Source of the DNA: Plazaster borealis
Lineage: Eukaryota > Echinodermata > Asteroidea > Forcipulatida > Labidiasteridae
Assembly (NCBI GenBank): GCA_021014325.1
Contig: CM037461.1
Span: 5,237,501-5,301,500, forward strand
Direction: 5' to 3'
Length of the DNA stretch: 64,000 bases
The notes beneath the pieces are model-generated. The model was not told the DNA's origin. It ran no database searches and saw only the letters and a program-made list of their open reading frames with translations. Positions 30,564 to 43,671 of the stretch are shown piece by piece (the stretch's first letter is position 1; each line of letters begins with the position of its first letter). The position numbers and the translations under genes are program-made.

Positions 30564-33046
30564 AGGTGTTCGGGCAATCCGCCCGGAACACCTCTTGTTT
30601 TTGTTCCGTTTTTTTTTTAGGTGTTCGGGCATTCCGCCCGGAACACCTCTTGTTTTTGTTCGTTTTTTTTCTTTTCTTAATATTTCTTCTTCTTCTTCTC
30701 CCCGTCGCGTTTCCGCTAACAAAAGCACACTTCCCAAGCACATATAAACTTGAAACTTCACATATAGTTAGATATCTATTAGGAGATGAAACCGCTGTAG
30801 TTACGTCATGATGACGTCATCAGGTGTTGAATTACGTTAAATCAAAGTTTAATATTTGAAAAAATCATAACTCATGAACCACACAATGGATTTTCACAAT
30901 CTATACATCATCGGAAAGGCCTTTGCAAATTCAAAAAACGCTACACAGAGTGTGACCCCATTTGACCTTGACTTCCGATTCAAACCGGAAGTTGAACATT
31001 TCAAAAAATCATATCTCAAGAACTACTGATACTTCAGTCACAATTTTTACATCAGGTTATATGTTGTTCTTCCTCCGCAAACTTTTCCACAGAAATGTTA
31101 CCAATTTGACCTTCAATTATGGTTGAAATCGGGTATACATTGACCCGCTGTCAAACCGCGGGAATAAAACTGCATTGAAAACACACACAATACGCGATCT
31201 AAACCAGTGAGACGGTGAGCGGCTGCTTGCTCCATTCAATCAACCGCAAGGTTCAAAGTCCTTCAAACGTGCTTGTAGTCTAGTCTCTTTTCAAGGTTCG
31301 CGCAACCTGATTTTGACATTACGCTTTGTTAGTCTCTAAAACAGCCGTCCGTGCAAACCTCGCTAACAATCAAATGTCAGATTTTTTAAAAATTCATAAT
31401 TCAAGAACAACACAACCGATTTTCAAACTTTTTTCAGTTATAAAATCCTTGGGCATTGGAGATTAGCCTTGGGTAACCGTGACCCCATGTTGACCTTTAC
31501 TTCCAGGTCAACCGGAAAGGGGACCATATCTCAAGAACTACACAACCGATTTTCAAACTGTTTTCAGTTATAGACTCCTTGGGCATTGGAGATTAGCCTT
31601 GGGTAACCGTGACCCCATGTTGACCTTTACTTCCGGGTCAACCGGAAGAGGGAAAATATCTCAAGAACTACACAACCGATTTTCAAACTGTTTTCAGTTA
31701 TAGACTCCTTGGGCATTGGAGATTAGCCTTGGGTACCGTGACCCCATGTTGACCTTTACTTCCGGGTCAACCGGAAGTGACACCATATCTCAAGAACTAC
31801 TCAACCGATTTTTAAACTTTTTTCAGTTATAGACTCCTTGGGCATTGGAGATTAGCCTTGGGTACCGTGACCCCATGTTGACCTTTACTTCCGGGTCAAA
31901 TGGAAGTGACACCATATCTCAAGAACTACACAACCGATTTTCAAACTGTTTTCAGTTATAGACTCCTTGGGCATTGGAGATTAGCCTTGGGTAACCGTGA
32001 CCCCATGTTGACCTTTACTTCCGGGTCAACCGGAAGAGGGAAAATATCTCAAGAACTACACAACCGATTTTCAAACTGTTTTCAGTTATAGACTCCTTGG
32101 GCATTGGAGATTAGCCTTGGGTACCGTGACCCCATGTTGACCTTTACTTCCGGGTCAACCGGAAGTGACACCATATCTCAAGAACTACTCAACCGATTTT
32201 CAAACTTTTTTCAGTTATAGACTCCTTGGGCATTGGAGATTAGCCTTGGGTACCGTGACCCCATGTTGACCTTTACTTCCGGGTCAAACGGAAGTGACAC
32301 CATATCTCAAGAACTACTCAACTGATTTTCAAAATTGTTTTCAGGTATAGACTCCTTGGGCATTGGAGATTAGCCTTGGGTAACCGTGACCCCATGTTGA
32401 CGTTTACTTCCGGATCAACCGGAAGTGACACCATATCTCAAGAACTACAACCGATTTTCAAACTTTGTTCAGTTATAAAATCCTTGGGTATTGAGTTTTT
32501 ACAACTTCACAAGCGCTACACAGAGTGTGGCCCTATTTGAACTGGACTTCCGGTCAAACCGAAAGATGAACTTTTACATTTCAATTTGTTTTCTTTTTTT
32601 CTTAATACTTCTTCTTCTTCTTCTCCCTGTTGCTTTTCCGCTAACAAAAGCACACTTCTCAAGCACATATAAACTTGAAACTTCACAAACTTTACATGTA
32701 GGTTTTCAGGATGGTGACGTCATCGATGATGTTATAACATTAAATCAATGTTTAATATTGAACAAAATTCATATCTGAAGAACCATATATCTACACACAA
32801 GATTTTTGGATCATGTGAAAGACCCTGTAGTATTTTTAAAATCTTACACAAAGTTTGACCCCCTGTGATCTTTACTTCCGTTTAATTGTTTTTAATTTAT
32901 GTTTTTTTGTTGTTTTGTTTTTTTTACAAAACTCGCAAAAGTACTGAGTATACAGTGCTTCAAACAGATCGGAAAAGGGTTAAAACCAAATTATAAAAAC
33001 AAACCGAACACCGTTTGTTTGTAATTTACAAACAAGATAAGTCTAG
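30564..33046 (+). mobile_element. Helentron-like unit U1
   Basis: Plus orientation. The 5' AGGTGTTCGGGC hairpin is present twice (30564 and 30621), then a CTT microsatellite, conserved blocks, ~130-bp central repeats (31400-32480), a second CTT block (32590), a SINE-like tail and the 3' end: CCGAACACC, perfect hairpin TTGTTTGTAA/TTACAAACAA, GATAAGT, CTAG (33043-33046). No coding capacity; it resembles Drosophila DINE-1-type Helentron-derived elements in layout. Confidence 0.65.
31400..32480 (+). repeat. Central tandem repeat, ~130-bp units
   Basis: CAGTTATAGACTCC or a close variant starts at about 31565, 31695, 31824, 31953, 32083, 32212 and 32342, spaced 129-130 bases. Eight to nine units in all. 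Each carries TTGACCTTTACTTCCGGGTC and ACCGGAAG, an inverted ETS-like pair. Confidence 0.9.
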
Positions 33047-34890
33047 TTCTTAATACTTCTTCTTCTTCTTCTTCTTCTTCTCCCCGTCGCTTTTCCGCTA
33101 ACAAAAGCACACTTTCCAAGCACATATAAACTTGAAACTTCACATATAGTTAGATATCTATTAGGAAAAGAAACCGCTTCAGTTACGTTATGATGACGTA
33201 ATCAGGTGTCGAATTACGTTAAATCAAAGTTTAATATTTGAAAAAATCGTAACTCATGAACCACAGAGTGGATTTTCACAATCTATACATCATCGGAAAG
33301 GCCTTTGCAAACTCAAAAAACGCTACACAAAGTGTGACCCCATTTGACCTTGACTTCCGATTCAAACCGGAAGTTGAAAATTAAAAAAAATCATATCTCA
33401 AGAACTACTTATACTTTAGTCACAATTTTTAAATCAGGTTATATGTTGTTCTTCCTCCGCAAACTTTTCCACAGAAATGTTACCTTTTTGACCTTCACTT
33501 ATGTTTAAAATCGGGTATACATTGACCCACTGTCAAACCGCGGGAATAAAACTGCATTGAAAACACACACAATACGCGATCTAAACCAGTTGGAGGGTGA
33601 GCGGCTGCTTGCTCCATTCAACCAACCGCAAGGTTCAAAGTCCTTCAAACATGCTTGTAAGTCTAGTCTCTTTTCAAGGTTCGCGCAACCTGATTTTGAC
33701 ATTACGCTTTGTTAGTCTCTAAAACAGCCGTCCGTGCAAACCTCGCTAACAATCAAATGTCAGATTTTTTAAAAATTCATAATTCAAGAACAACACAACC
33801 GATTTTCAAACTTTTTTTCAGTTATAAAATCCTTGGGCATTGGAGATTAGCTTTGGTTAACAGTGACCCCATGTTGACCTTTACTTCCGGGTAAACCGGA
33901 AGTGAGACCATATCTCAAAAACTACACAACCGATTTCAAACTTTTTTTCAGTTATAGACTCCTTGGGCATTGGAGATTAGCCTTGGATAACCGTGACCTA
34001 CTGTTGACCTTTACTTCCGGGTCAACCGGAAGAGGGACCATATATCAAGAACTACACAACCGATTTTCAAACTGTTTTCAGTTATAGACTCCTTGGGCAC
34101 TGGAAATTAGCCTTGGGTACCGTGACCCCATGTTGACCTTTACTTCCGGGTCAAACGGAAGTGACACCATATCTCAAGAACTACTCAACCGTTTTTCAAA
34201 ATTGTTTTCAGGTATAGACACCTTGGGCATTGGAGATTAGCCTTGGGTAACCGTGACCCCATGTTGACCTTTACTTCCGGATCAACCGGAAGTGACACCA
34301 TATCTCAAGAACTACAACCGATTTTCAAACTTTGTTCAGTTATAAAATCCTAAAAGCGCTACACAGAGTGTGGCCCCATTTGAACTAGTTTTCCGGTTCA
34401 AACCGAAAGATGAACTTTTACATTACATTTTTTTTTCTTTTTTTTCTTAATACTTCTTCTTCTTCTTCTCCCCATTGCTTTTTCGCTAACAAAAGTACAC
34501 TACTCAAGCACATATAAACTTGAAACTTCACAAACCTCACATATAGGTTTTCGGGATGGTGACGTCATCGATGATGTTATAACATTAAATCAATGTTTAA
34601 TATTTAGAAAAATCATATCTGGAGAACCATAATTGCTAAACACAAGATCTTTTGATCATGTGAAAGACCCTGTAGTATTTTAAAAAACTTACACAAAGTT
34701 TGACCCCCTGTGATCTTTACTTCCGTTTAATTGTTTTTAATTTATGGGGTTTTTGTTTGTTTGTTTTTTACAAAACTCGCAAAAGTACTGAGTATACAGT
34801 GCTTCAAACAGATCGGGAAAGGGTTAAAACCAAATTATAAAAACAAACCGAACACCGTTTGTTTGTAATTTACAAACAAGATAAGTCTAG
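33047..34890 (+). mobile_element. Helentron-like unit U2
   Basis: Directly abuts U1 and starts at the CTT microsatellite without the 5' hairpin. It repeats the U1 blocks, with about four central repeats (33790-34340), and ends with the same hairpin and CTAG (34887-34890). U1 and U2 behave as one head-to-tail insertion. Confidence 0.65.
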
Positions 34891-34911
34891 TTCTCCATTA
34901 TTTTGGTTATT
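34891..34911 (+). repeat. Remnant of the duplicated segment between two Helentron insertions
   Basis: These 21 bases (TTCTCCATTATTTTGGTTAT...) match 45550-45570 of the uninterrupted copy, so they are host sequence between two separate insertions. Confidence 0.8.
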
Positions 34912-36995
34912 AGTTGTTCGGGCAATCCGCCCGGAACACCTCTTGTTTTTGTTCGAGTTTTTTTTGTAGGTGTTCGGGCAATCCGCCCGGAACACCTCTT
35001 GTTTTTGGTCGTTTTTTTTCTTTCTTAATACTTCTTCTTCTTCTTCTTCTTCTTCTCCCCGTCGCGTTTCCGCTAACAAAAGCACACTTCTCAAGCACAT
35101 ATAAACTTGAAACTTCACATACAGTTAGATATCTATTAGGAAAAGAAACCGCTTCAGTTACGTCATGCTGTCGGGTGTCGAATTACGTTAAATCAAAGTT
35201 TAGTATTTGAAAAAATCGTAACTCATGAACCACACAGTGGATTTTCACAATCTATACATCATCGGAAAGGCCTTTGGAAACCCCCAAAACGCTACACAGA
35301 GTGTGACCCCGTTTGACCTTGACTTCCGATTCAAACCGGAAGTTGAACATTTCAAAAAATCATATCTCAAGAACTACTTATACTTTAGTCACAATTTTTA
35401 CATCAGGTTATATGTTGTTCTTCCTCCGCAAACTTTTCCACAGAAATATTACCTTTTTGACCTTCACTTATGGTTGAAATCGGGTATACATTGACCCGCT
35501 GTTAAACCGCGGGAATAAAACTGATTGAAAACACACACAATACGCGATCTAAACCAGTTAGAGGGTGAGCGGCTGCTTGCTCCATTCAATCAACCGCAAG
35601 GTTCAAAGTCCTTCAAACATGCTTGTAAGTCTAGTCTCTTTTCAAGGTTCGCGCAACCTGATTTTGACATTACGCTTTGTTAGTCTCTAAAACAGCCGTC
35701 CTAGCAAACCTCGCTAACAATCAAATGTCAGATTTTTTTAAAAATTCATAATTCAAGAACAACACAACCGATTTTCAAACTTTTTTCAGTTATAAAATTC
35801 TTGGGCATTGGAGATTAGCTTTGGTTAACAGTGACCCCATGTTGACCTTTACTTCCGGGTAAACCGGAAGTGAGACCATATCTCAAAAACTACACAACCG
35901 ATTTCAAACTGTTTTTCAGTTATAGACTCCTTGGGCATTGGAGATTAGCCTTGGGTAACCGTGACCTACTGTTGACCTTTACTTCCGGGTCAACCGGAAG
36001 AGGGACCATATATCAAGAACTACACAACCGATTTTCAAACTTTTTTCAGTTATAGACTCCTTGGGCACTGGAGATTAGCCTTGGGTACCGTGACCCCATG
36101 TTGACCTTTACTTCCGGGTCAAACGGAAGTGACACCATATCTCAAGAACTACTCAACCGTTTTTCAAAATTGTTTTCAGGTATAGACACCTTGGGCATTG
36201 GAGATTAGCCTTGGGTAACCGTGACCCCATGTTGACCTTTACATCCGGATCAACCGGAAGTGACACCATATCTCGAGAACTACTCAACCGATTTTCAAAA
36301 TTGTTTTCAGGTATAGACTCCTTGGGTATTGGAGATTAGCCTTGGGTAACCGTGACCCCATGTTGACCTTTACTTCCGGATCAACCGGAAGTGACACCGT
36401 ATCTCAAGAACTACAACCGATTTTCAAACTTTGTTCAGTTATAAAATCCCTCCTTGGGTATTGAGTTTTTACAACTTCACAAGCGCTACACAGAGTGTGG
36501 CCCCATTTGAACTGGACTTCCGGTTCAAACCGAAATATGAACTTTTACATTTCATTTTGTTTTCTTTTTTTCTTAATACTTCTTCTTCTTCTTCTCCCCG
36601 TTGCTTTTTCGCTAACAAAAGCACACTTCTCAAGCACATATAAACTTGAAACTTCACAAACTTCACATATAGGTTTTCGGGATGGTGACGTCATCGATGA
36701 TGTTATAACATTAAATCAATCTTTAATATTTTGAAAAATCATATCTGGAGAACCATAATTGCTAAACACAAGATCTTTGGATCATGTGAAAGACCCTGTA
36801 GTATTTTAAAAATCTTACACAAAGTTTGACCCCCTGTGATCTTTACTTCCGTTTAATTTTTTTTTTTTTTTTTTACAAAACTCGCAAAAGTACTGAGTAT
36901 ACAGTGCTTCAAACAGATCATGAAAGGGTTAAAATCAAATTATAAAAACAAACCGAACACCGTTTGTTTGTAATTTACAAACAAGATAAGTCTAG
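34912..36995 (+). mobile_element. Helentron-like unit U3
   Basis: The 5' end AGTTGTTCGGGC has its hairpin (second copy at about 34968); the unit ends with hairpin and CTAG at 36992-36995. It contains about five central repeats (35760-36440) and the CRE-like TGACGTCATCGATGA at 36686. Inserted at a TT 19 bases from the U1/U2 insertion. Confidence 0.65.
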
Positions 36996-37266
36996 TTAAT
37001 TCTGGAGTTGATGTAGTTTCTGCATTTGTGTTTTCCTTACATGCACTCTCGAAGTCCGACTTAACTCTGTGCAGCCACACCGTCTTCATACTTTTGAATT
37101 GTTCTCGGGCAGGGCTTAAGAATTTACTGCTAAGCAAAAGTTGAAAGGATACAGTCACACATGATACATGTGAATTAGAGTTTTAGCTACCTTATTCTAG
37201 TAAGTGTACTTGGGAAATGTGCTTTCAATAAATAGGCAGCTCTGAAATTGGGCACGTCTTGGGGCG
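36996..37266 (+). repeat. 0.8-kb duplicated segment, copy 1 right part
   Basis: Matches 45569-45842 (starting TTAATTCTGGAGTTGATG, ending CTTGGGGCG). Function unknown; no open frame of note. Confidence 0.85.
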
Positions 37267-37799
37267 ATTAAGTTATTCAACACTGTATTGATACATGACA
37301 AAGGAATAATTATACAGTTGGTGATTATTTCTTTCTGGTGTATGTCGCTTTGACGGAATATGCCAGACTCGGTTTAACAAACCATTTTGGTACATAATAT
37401 TGATCCGCCTGTAGGACTAAATTTTGTCATCATCGGGAAGTTCATTTTGATCTAGAAATGTTACCATAGAACCAGCGAAATCGTCTGTCTGCACTGCTTG
37501 TTTGAATTTTTCATGATCAAGTTCAGATGGGAATGAAGGCAGATCTTTTGGTACAGTATTACAATTTTTGGTCTGTATTCTCTTTCCACGTTGAAATCTA
37601 AGATTTTTCACAGTGTTGATTTTCACACCTGTGAGATTCTCTAATAGTCGTTTTGTAACACATCATCAACTATTTTATCAACATGTGTGTTTACCCAACT
37701 AGTGTTCATTGTAGTTGGCGTAGACTTGGTAGAATCGTGTAACACATATTACATGATATACAGGAATTAAGTTGATCGTAGTTAATTCTACTGAATGTA

Positions 37800-38908
37800 C
37801 ACTGTAAAAATAGTGGGCAAAAATTTACCCAATTTTTTACCCAACGTTGCTTAAACTATCAACATGCCCATCTTTTAGGTACTTTTTTCCCCATCTCAGT
37901 TGGGCACTCTGATTGCCAAATAATTGGGTAATATTTCCTCATCAAATGTTTACCCTTTTTCTGGGTATATGATAAATTATCAATTACCCATTTATTGGGC
38001 GATGATTTTTTTTACCAATATTTGGTAGAAAGGTTTTGTGTAGCAGTTGGGCAATCATTACTTCATTGGTCAATATTTATTGTGTTATCCAACAAATGGT
38101 GAATATAATTAACCATTTGATTCACAGTTCCTGCGATGTGTCGTACGTCCATGCATCGAAACGATTTTTTTCCACAATGGCGAGTGGTGGCGAGCTGTGC
38201 CCTTGGCGTCTCTCTCAAAAACGTGGGGTTGCCCAGTGGTTTGTAGATGCTTTTGAAGGTTAGTTTTTAACTAAATAACGTTTGTTTTCTGTTTAGTTGT
38301 ACATAGTCGTGACAGTTGCAGTGCAAGCAATGCAGTGATAGTGCCATTCGTGTGGTGTTGTTTTACATACACATAATGTTTTAACACAATACATGTACAC
38401 GAATGGCATGATAAAACTGAAAATAATTCAATGGCAGTAGCACTGTGTTGCTTGCTCTGCCACTTTCACGACTTTGTACAACTAAATAGGAAACAACACT
38501 TTATATTTAGTTAAAAACTAACCTTCAAAAAGTCGTATAACCGCTGGGCAACGCCGCTCGTTTAAGAGAGGGGACACGGCCACAGCCACTCCTCCACTCG
38601 CCATGTTGGAAATGATCGTTTTTATGCTTTTGCACCACATGTTGTTTAACTTTACCCAACTGTTAAGGAAAGATGCCCAACGATGAGGCAGAAGAATAAT
38701 GTCTAGCTATATAATGGGTAAACCTGATAAATAATACCCAACTGATGTAGTATATTTACCATTTGTTTAGTGTTTTTGTTTCAGTTAACCAACAGGGAAA
38801 ATGCCACACATGTTGGAAAAAGTATTAACCAACAAACTCACGAATTATTACCTAGTTTGCCCATTTTCAGATTACCCATCAACTTCTTTGCCCTTCATTT
38901 TTACAGTG
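37800..38908. mobile_element. Foldback/TIR DNA transposon inserted in gypsy pol
   Basis: Ends CACTGTAAAAAT and ATTTTTACAGTG are inverted, with TA on each side (37798-37799, 38909-38910), as in Tc1/mariner-like TA insertions. Long inner inverted arms (about 38155-38350 and 38405-38610) make most of it self-complementary. Repeated TTACCCA/TGGGTAA motifs fill the outer parts. The gypsy reading frame continues on both sides. No transposase. Confidence 0.7.
38177..38258 (+). other. Exon-like piece in left arm of the foldback element
   Basis: ATG (MASGGELCPWRLS...) followed by an open stretch that stops at GAAG with a GTTAGT donor-like site. The right arm has the inverted counterpart at 38604-38523 (MASGGVAVAV..., same donor). 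This may be a captured first exon; nothing proves expression. Confidence 0.35.
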
Positions 38909-40939
38909 TACGTGACAATCAAGTCCTTTAATGAGGACAACTACGAAATTATATGCCTGTACTTTGAGTATCCAACGTGCTATTCGACCGCCTCCACCCC
39001 TGTGATTGCTGTCGAATAACCACTTCAAAGCACAATGATCAGTAAATACAGTGAATTGTACACCTTGGAGATACTGAGCATATTTTCTGATACGTTCAAC
39101 AACTGCAAAGGCCTCTAATTCAGTAGTTGTATAGTTACGTTCTGCCTTGTGTAGGCCTACTGCTCGTCCTCCATAAGCTATGACTCTTTTTTATTGCCGT
39201 CTTGAACTTGGGCCAAAATGTACCCGAGTCCTTTTCCACTGGCATCTGTCTGGAGAAAGAATTCTGTTCCATCAAATCTGGAAAAAGCTAAAATAGGTGG
39301 TTCAATTAAACGTCTTTTGAGATTTTCAAAAGCAGTTTGACAAGCTTCATTCCAAATAAATGGCACATTCTTTCGAGTCAACTTCGTGAGGGGTTCTGCT
39401 ATTTTACAGTAATTCTCGATAAACTTTCGGTAGTATCCTATACAAAACCGAGAAAGGATTTAACTTCTGAGACTTTTGTTGGTGTAGGATAATGTTTTGC
39501 TACCTCTACTTTATCTGGATCAGTCTCAATTTCTTGTTGACTCAGAACTATACCCAGGTATTTTATCCTTTTTTGAGCAAAAACACACTTTTTTTAGGTG
39601 GCATAAATGCTCAGAAAACGAATTTGAAAATATTGTCACGTCGTCCAAGTAGCTTAATACCGTCTTCCAGTTTAGGCCTCTCAATACTTCCTGCATGGCT
39701 CTTTGAAAAGTAGCTGGAGCCGAGTGTAAACCAAAAGGAAGTACCTTAAATTCATAAAGTGAATCTTGTGTTATAAAACAAGCCTTTTGTTAGATGATTC
39801 CTCGAGCTCAATTTGCCAATACCCGGCTGCTAGATCTATGGTTGAGAAATATTTAGGTTTTGCAATACCTTAACTGTCAAGTGCATCAGAGATGTTCGGT
39901 AAAGGAAAATTATCCATAACACTGTTCTTATTGAGTCTTCTGAAATCTACACAAAAGCGGAAAGTATTTGACTCTTTCTTAGGAACCATGCAGACTGGAA
40001 AACTCCAAAGGACTATTTGTTTTTCTAATAATTTCTTCGTGTAACATGTTTTTGACATGATTCCTTATTTCATCCTGAACACGAGGTGGCTGTCTATAGG
40101 GCTTGGATTTAATAAGAGGGTGATCACCTGTATTTATGACATGTTTAATACCTGAATTTCGTCCTCTAGGGCCACCTTCTATCTGAACAATATCAGCATA
40201 TTCTGAAATGAGCTGAGTCATTGATGTAGATGTCATTGTTGTTTCAGATTCCGAAATGTCATCAGTATTGATCTTGACATTTGATAGAATTTCTTTTACA
40301 TTCTTTTCATCTTGGTCAATTGTCTTAACTCCATTGGTTCCAATGTGTTTATTATTCACTACTGATAGGGGCCTACACGTTCTACATTTTCTTTGTCGTC
40401 TATAGCTGAGAACGGTACAATCTGCTGATCATCTAACAAAGTAAACGTAAAGTTTGTATGAAGATACAATGTTAATTCTTAGGAAATATTCATTCGAGTA
40501 CATTTCCACACTTTCTTTACAACCTGTGTAACTGTACGTGGGACCAACATACCTAAGGATGTAGCATTTCTTCTGTCACGCTGCGCCTGAGTTGCAAAAG
40601 CGAAACAATAAAGTTCTGGGCCGTTTGTCACCCTATCGAGACGAGTTATGGAAAAAGTAATAAAACATTCTCAAAATACTCTGAAATATGATTTAATCAA
40701 ACAAACAAGAAAATTAGTTAATATTTACAGTACTTGAATGGTTGGAGAGTGATGCGGCGTCTACTCGACTTAATATACTTAGTAAAGTAAAACTCTCTAC
40801 CCGAAGTAACCACCAGAATATGCGCTCTTTTGAGAGAAACAAGCCAACCCCACTTCCTATAATAAGCTCTACTTGGAAACTATATAAACTCCAATTGTCT
40901 GTGAGTATTTTTACCCAGACATATATTAAATGTATAAAT

Positions 40940-41595
40940 AATGAGTAGGGTAGATGGCCTTAGCTTTCGATCCAGACCGGACCTTGTTCAGAGGCATAAA
41001 ACAAGTACAAACAAATACATATCCATTTATAGAAAAAGAGAGGGGAAAGGGATTAAGGGAAGGACCCAGAAAGAAGCGGGAAAATTATAGCCAATCAAAG
41101 TTTCTATTTCAGAAACAATTGGTGGCTATGAACCAATAGGAGTAAAGTGGTGAGGACAAAGGATGTATAGTATGAAAGGATGGACCATAAAAGTGGTAAA
41201 TGCATTGTTCGATAACAATGCAGGGAAACATGAAAGGGTAGGATTGGAGAGCAAGTTGCATCATGATGCAACTAACAAAGGTCAATTAAAGAATAGCAAG
41301 ATCAAAGGTAGGATGATATTAAAAATAGGTGTGAGGGACCTGTGGAAAAAAGGTTACTACATGAGATATTTATAGTAAGAAATTTATAAAAAACAACTTA
41401 TTGACAGACAAAAAATGTGTTTATTTACACTTTATTTACAGAATATATACAACACATGAGTTATCAGGCAGGAGTGAAGTGGAGGGTAATGGGAAGTTAT
41501 TTAACACCAGTGTTTATGTTTAGTCCAAAGGGTTGGACTGTCTTGAGTTGGTGAATCCAGTGTGATTCTCTATGCTTGCGGTGTGTGTCATCACG
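40940..41595 (-). mobile_element. Penelope-like element 3' end, 5'-truncated
   Basis: The minus strand encodes the last ~30 residues of the GIY-YIG endonuclease region (ESHWIHQLKTVQPFGLN, stop at about 41504), then a 3' UTR and a pseudo-LTR that matches 50331-50770 in reverse complement. It ends with a hammerhead-like motif at 40954-40997. Confidence 0.7.
40954..40997 (-). ncRNA. Hammerhead-like ribozyme motif, core mutated
   Basis: Same layout as the copies at 50711 and 51793, but the core reads CTGAACA instead of CTGANGA, which removes an invariant G. Probably inactive. Confidence 0.45.
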
Positions 41596-41599
41596 TAAT

Positions 41600-42253
41600 G
41601 GAGAACATCGTAATTCATTGTAGCACCGCATATTAGATAGTCAAGTAAAATGAATCAGGGTTATAGTGCCAGAGGATAATGCTACCTGAAGAGAAGTCCA
41701 GTATGGATGAGGGTACATTACCTCGATTGGGTGAAAGCTTCATATGTTTACTGTATGGATATGGGGCTAAAGTTCCATGTCATGGATGTTATAGAATCCG
41801 GTAATTCATGGTTTGTGTTTCCCAAAGTTGATCATGTTAGTCAGAATTTCATGGACTTATTTGAAATACGGGGATTGAACATTTTAACAAGCGGTAACTC
41901 GGAGTTAAACGTCTTATGACCTTGGGGTTTTCAAAGTGTGAGTATTGTGGCGCAACACCCCCCTCGAACAGGAAGTTGCTGAACAACTACCCTAAGAGAG
42001 TGTCGGCATCGGACGGCCTGTCCGGAAACGCTCTGAGCGGCTAGAGACAGATCCGTTGGGCAGTACCGCCAGCCTCGTACTCCGGACACAGTATTGAATG
42101 TGAACCTTTGCAGGCATGGTTCACTGCTTCGCTGTGGTTTGGCAGGCCCTGAGTTAATCTTTTTAAATTTCTTTCTACTTGACTGCTTCTGACACACAAT
42201 TACTCTTGCATATAGGTGAGTTGGGTTTGCGTTTGGAGTTCGGGAAAACAAAA
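41600..42253. other. Gene-free stretch before the plus transporter copy
   Basis: No recognisable gene. A GC-richer stretch (41940-42150) has no family I can name. The 5' flank of the plus gene shows no clear match to the 5' flank of the minus gene, so the duplication border may be near the ATG. Confidence 0.4.
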
Positions 42254-42485
42254 ATGGTTCCCGGCTGCTTGGAACGCGTTTTGCACTCTTCAATTGATAC
42301 TCTACGAGATGGTGGTCTTAATGGTTGGATTGCTGTGTTGGGTTTGTTTACAGTCAAGGTAATGATTAATGTTTTAGTAAAAGGCCTGGGTATGATGTTA
42401 CCTACGCTACAAGAACAGTTCGATACTTCGACTTGGTTAATTGGCTGGATGGTTGCTTTTGTTGGAGCGGGTGCACAACTCTTTG
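42254..42485 (+). pseudogene. Transporter plus copy, exon 1
   Basis: ATG to a GTGAGT donor, phase 1. Encodes the DGG motif before membrane segment 1 and the conserved VKGLGMMLPTLQEQF between segments 1 and 2. No lesion. Confidence 0.75.
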
Positions 42486-43671
42486 GTGAGTTCGATATGC
42501 TTATTCGGGGTTACGACGTGATCGTCGATGTCTTTCGAAGTCCCCCAAAACTCCCCCTCCCCCCAAAAAACAAAACAAAAACATGTACACAAATTTTGCT
42601 GGCGGAAACATCTTATAATCAGTATTGTCATATCGTTACAATTGAAATACTAAATCCATCCTACTTCGCATGGAAAACAGTTTGGTTTAATGTGCCAGGA
42701 CACTAATTAACACATACAACACTGAACTCCCGTATACATAGAATACAACAAATTATTAATTTATTCAGACAGCATGGGATAAAGGCACGTATATGCAAGC
42801 CGAAGAAAACAACAATATAACCAAAATTGTGAGCGTGTATATCTTTGTTGTGCCATTTTATGAGTCATTCTCGCGCTTCTTCCTCAGCCATGTTGATGCT
42901 CTTTTGCTGCTGGCTCTACCAGCTCTTCCCATCCAGCTGCTCTAGACTGTCACCTAGCCCTGGCAGGCCATTGGTATAAAGCTTTTCTCCAATGCGAACA
43001 CATTTTCAACTAATATTTTTATTTCACATTTTCACCTGATTTGAGAAGCTGAAACTTTCCTTTCATATATTCTTCATGTCCATAACCTCATGCCTGCTGG
43101 GTCAAAAAATAACAAATATATCCCTGGATGCCATTATTTCCGAAAATAAATCGCATATCCACATTAGTACCGATTTACATGTAAGCACGTGTGCACATGC
43201 GCGAAATGTTTAGCAACTCCAGAGACTTTCGGGTAATTTCATCAAGTGTAGTCTTGTTGCCTGATCTTCTCCGTTTAACTTTTCAAATTGTTTCCTACAG
43301 GAGGGTGCTGTTATACGAGCAGTCCGATGGTTGACAGCGTCTTCTAGTGGTGAAAATTATGACATATCAAAAAGAAAAAGTCTGGCACCAAGACTAGGAC
43401 GAATGTGACGGACTTGCTTGGAAGATTGTGCGCGCGCGTGCGTGCGAATTTTCACATACGGAGTCAGTACAGAAAGTTCGATAGAGACGTCAATTTCTAT
43501 TTTATTTTCAAAAATATTGTAGTCTAAGACAAAAAATAACAATTTTGAACCCAGCAGGATGAGCTCCGGAAAAATGGAATGTGAACGAAGTTTCAGCTTC
43601 CCCTATCAGGTATAAATAAATATGAACATATTCTGTTTTACGAAAACTCGCAATGGTACCGGTAGATTGAC

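Larger units (their letters stand above)
37417..40600 (-). pseudogene. Ty3/gypsy pol fragment, minus strand, interrupted
   Basis: Reading right to left: a linker region, RT with RFCVDFRRLNK (about 39930), FSTIDLAAGYWQ (about 39830), YLDD in LSYLDDVTIF (about 39630), then RNase H with FLQTDASGKGLGYILAQ, TELEAFAVVERI and FTDHCALKWL (39000-39250). After a 1.1-kb insertion at 37800-38908 a pre-integrase segment follows (FLDQNELPDDDK near 37430). Stops and frameshifts are present (for example TAA at about 39868). No integrase core or LTR is seen. Reverse transcriptase and RNase H of a retrotransposon, dead. Confidence 0.75.

Noticed and set aside
31400..32480. Regularly spaced repeats as a possible CRISPR array
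   Set aside because: Units of ~130 bases are similar along their whole length, with no unique spacers, and the DNA is animal nuclear.
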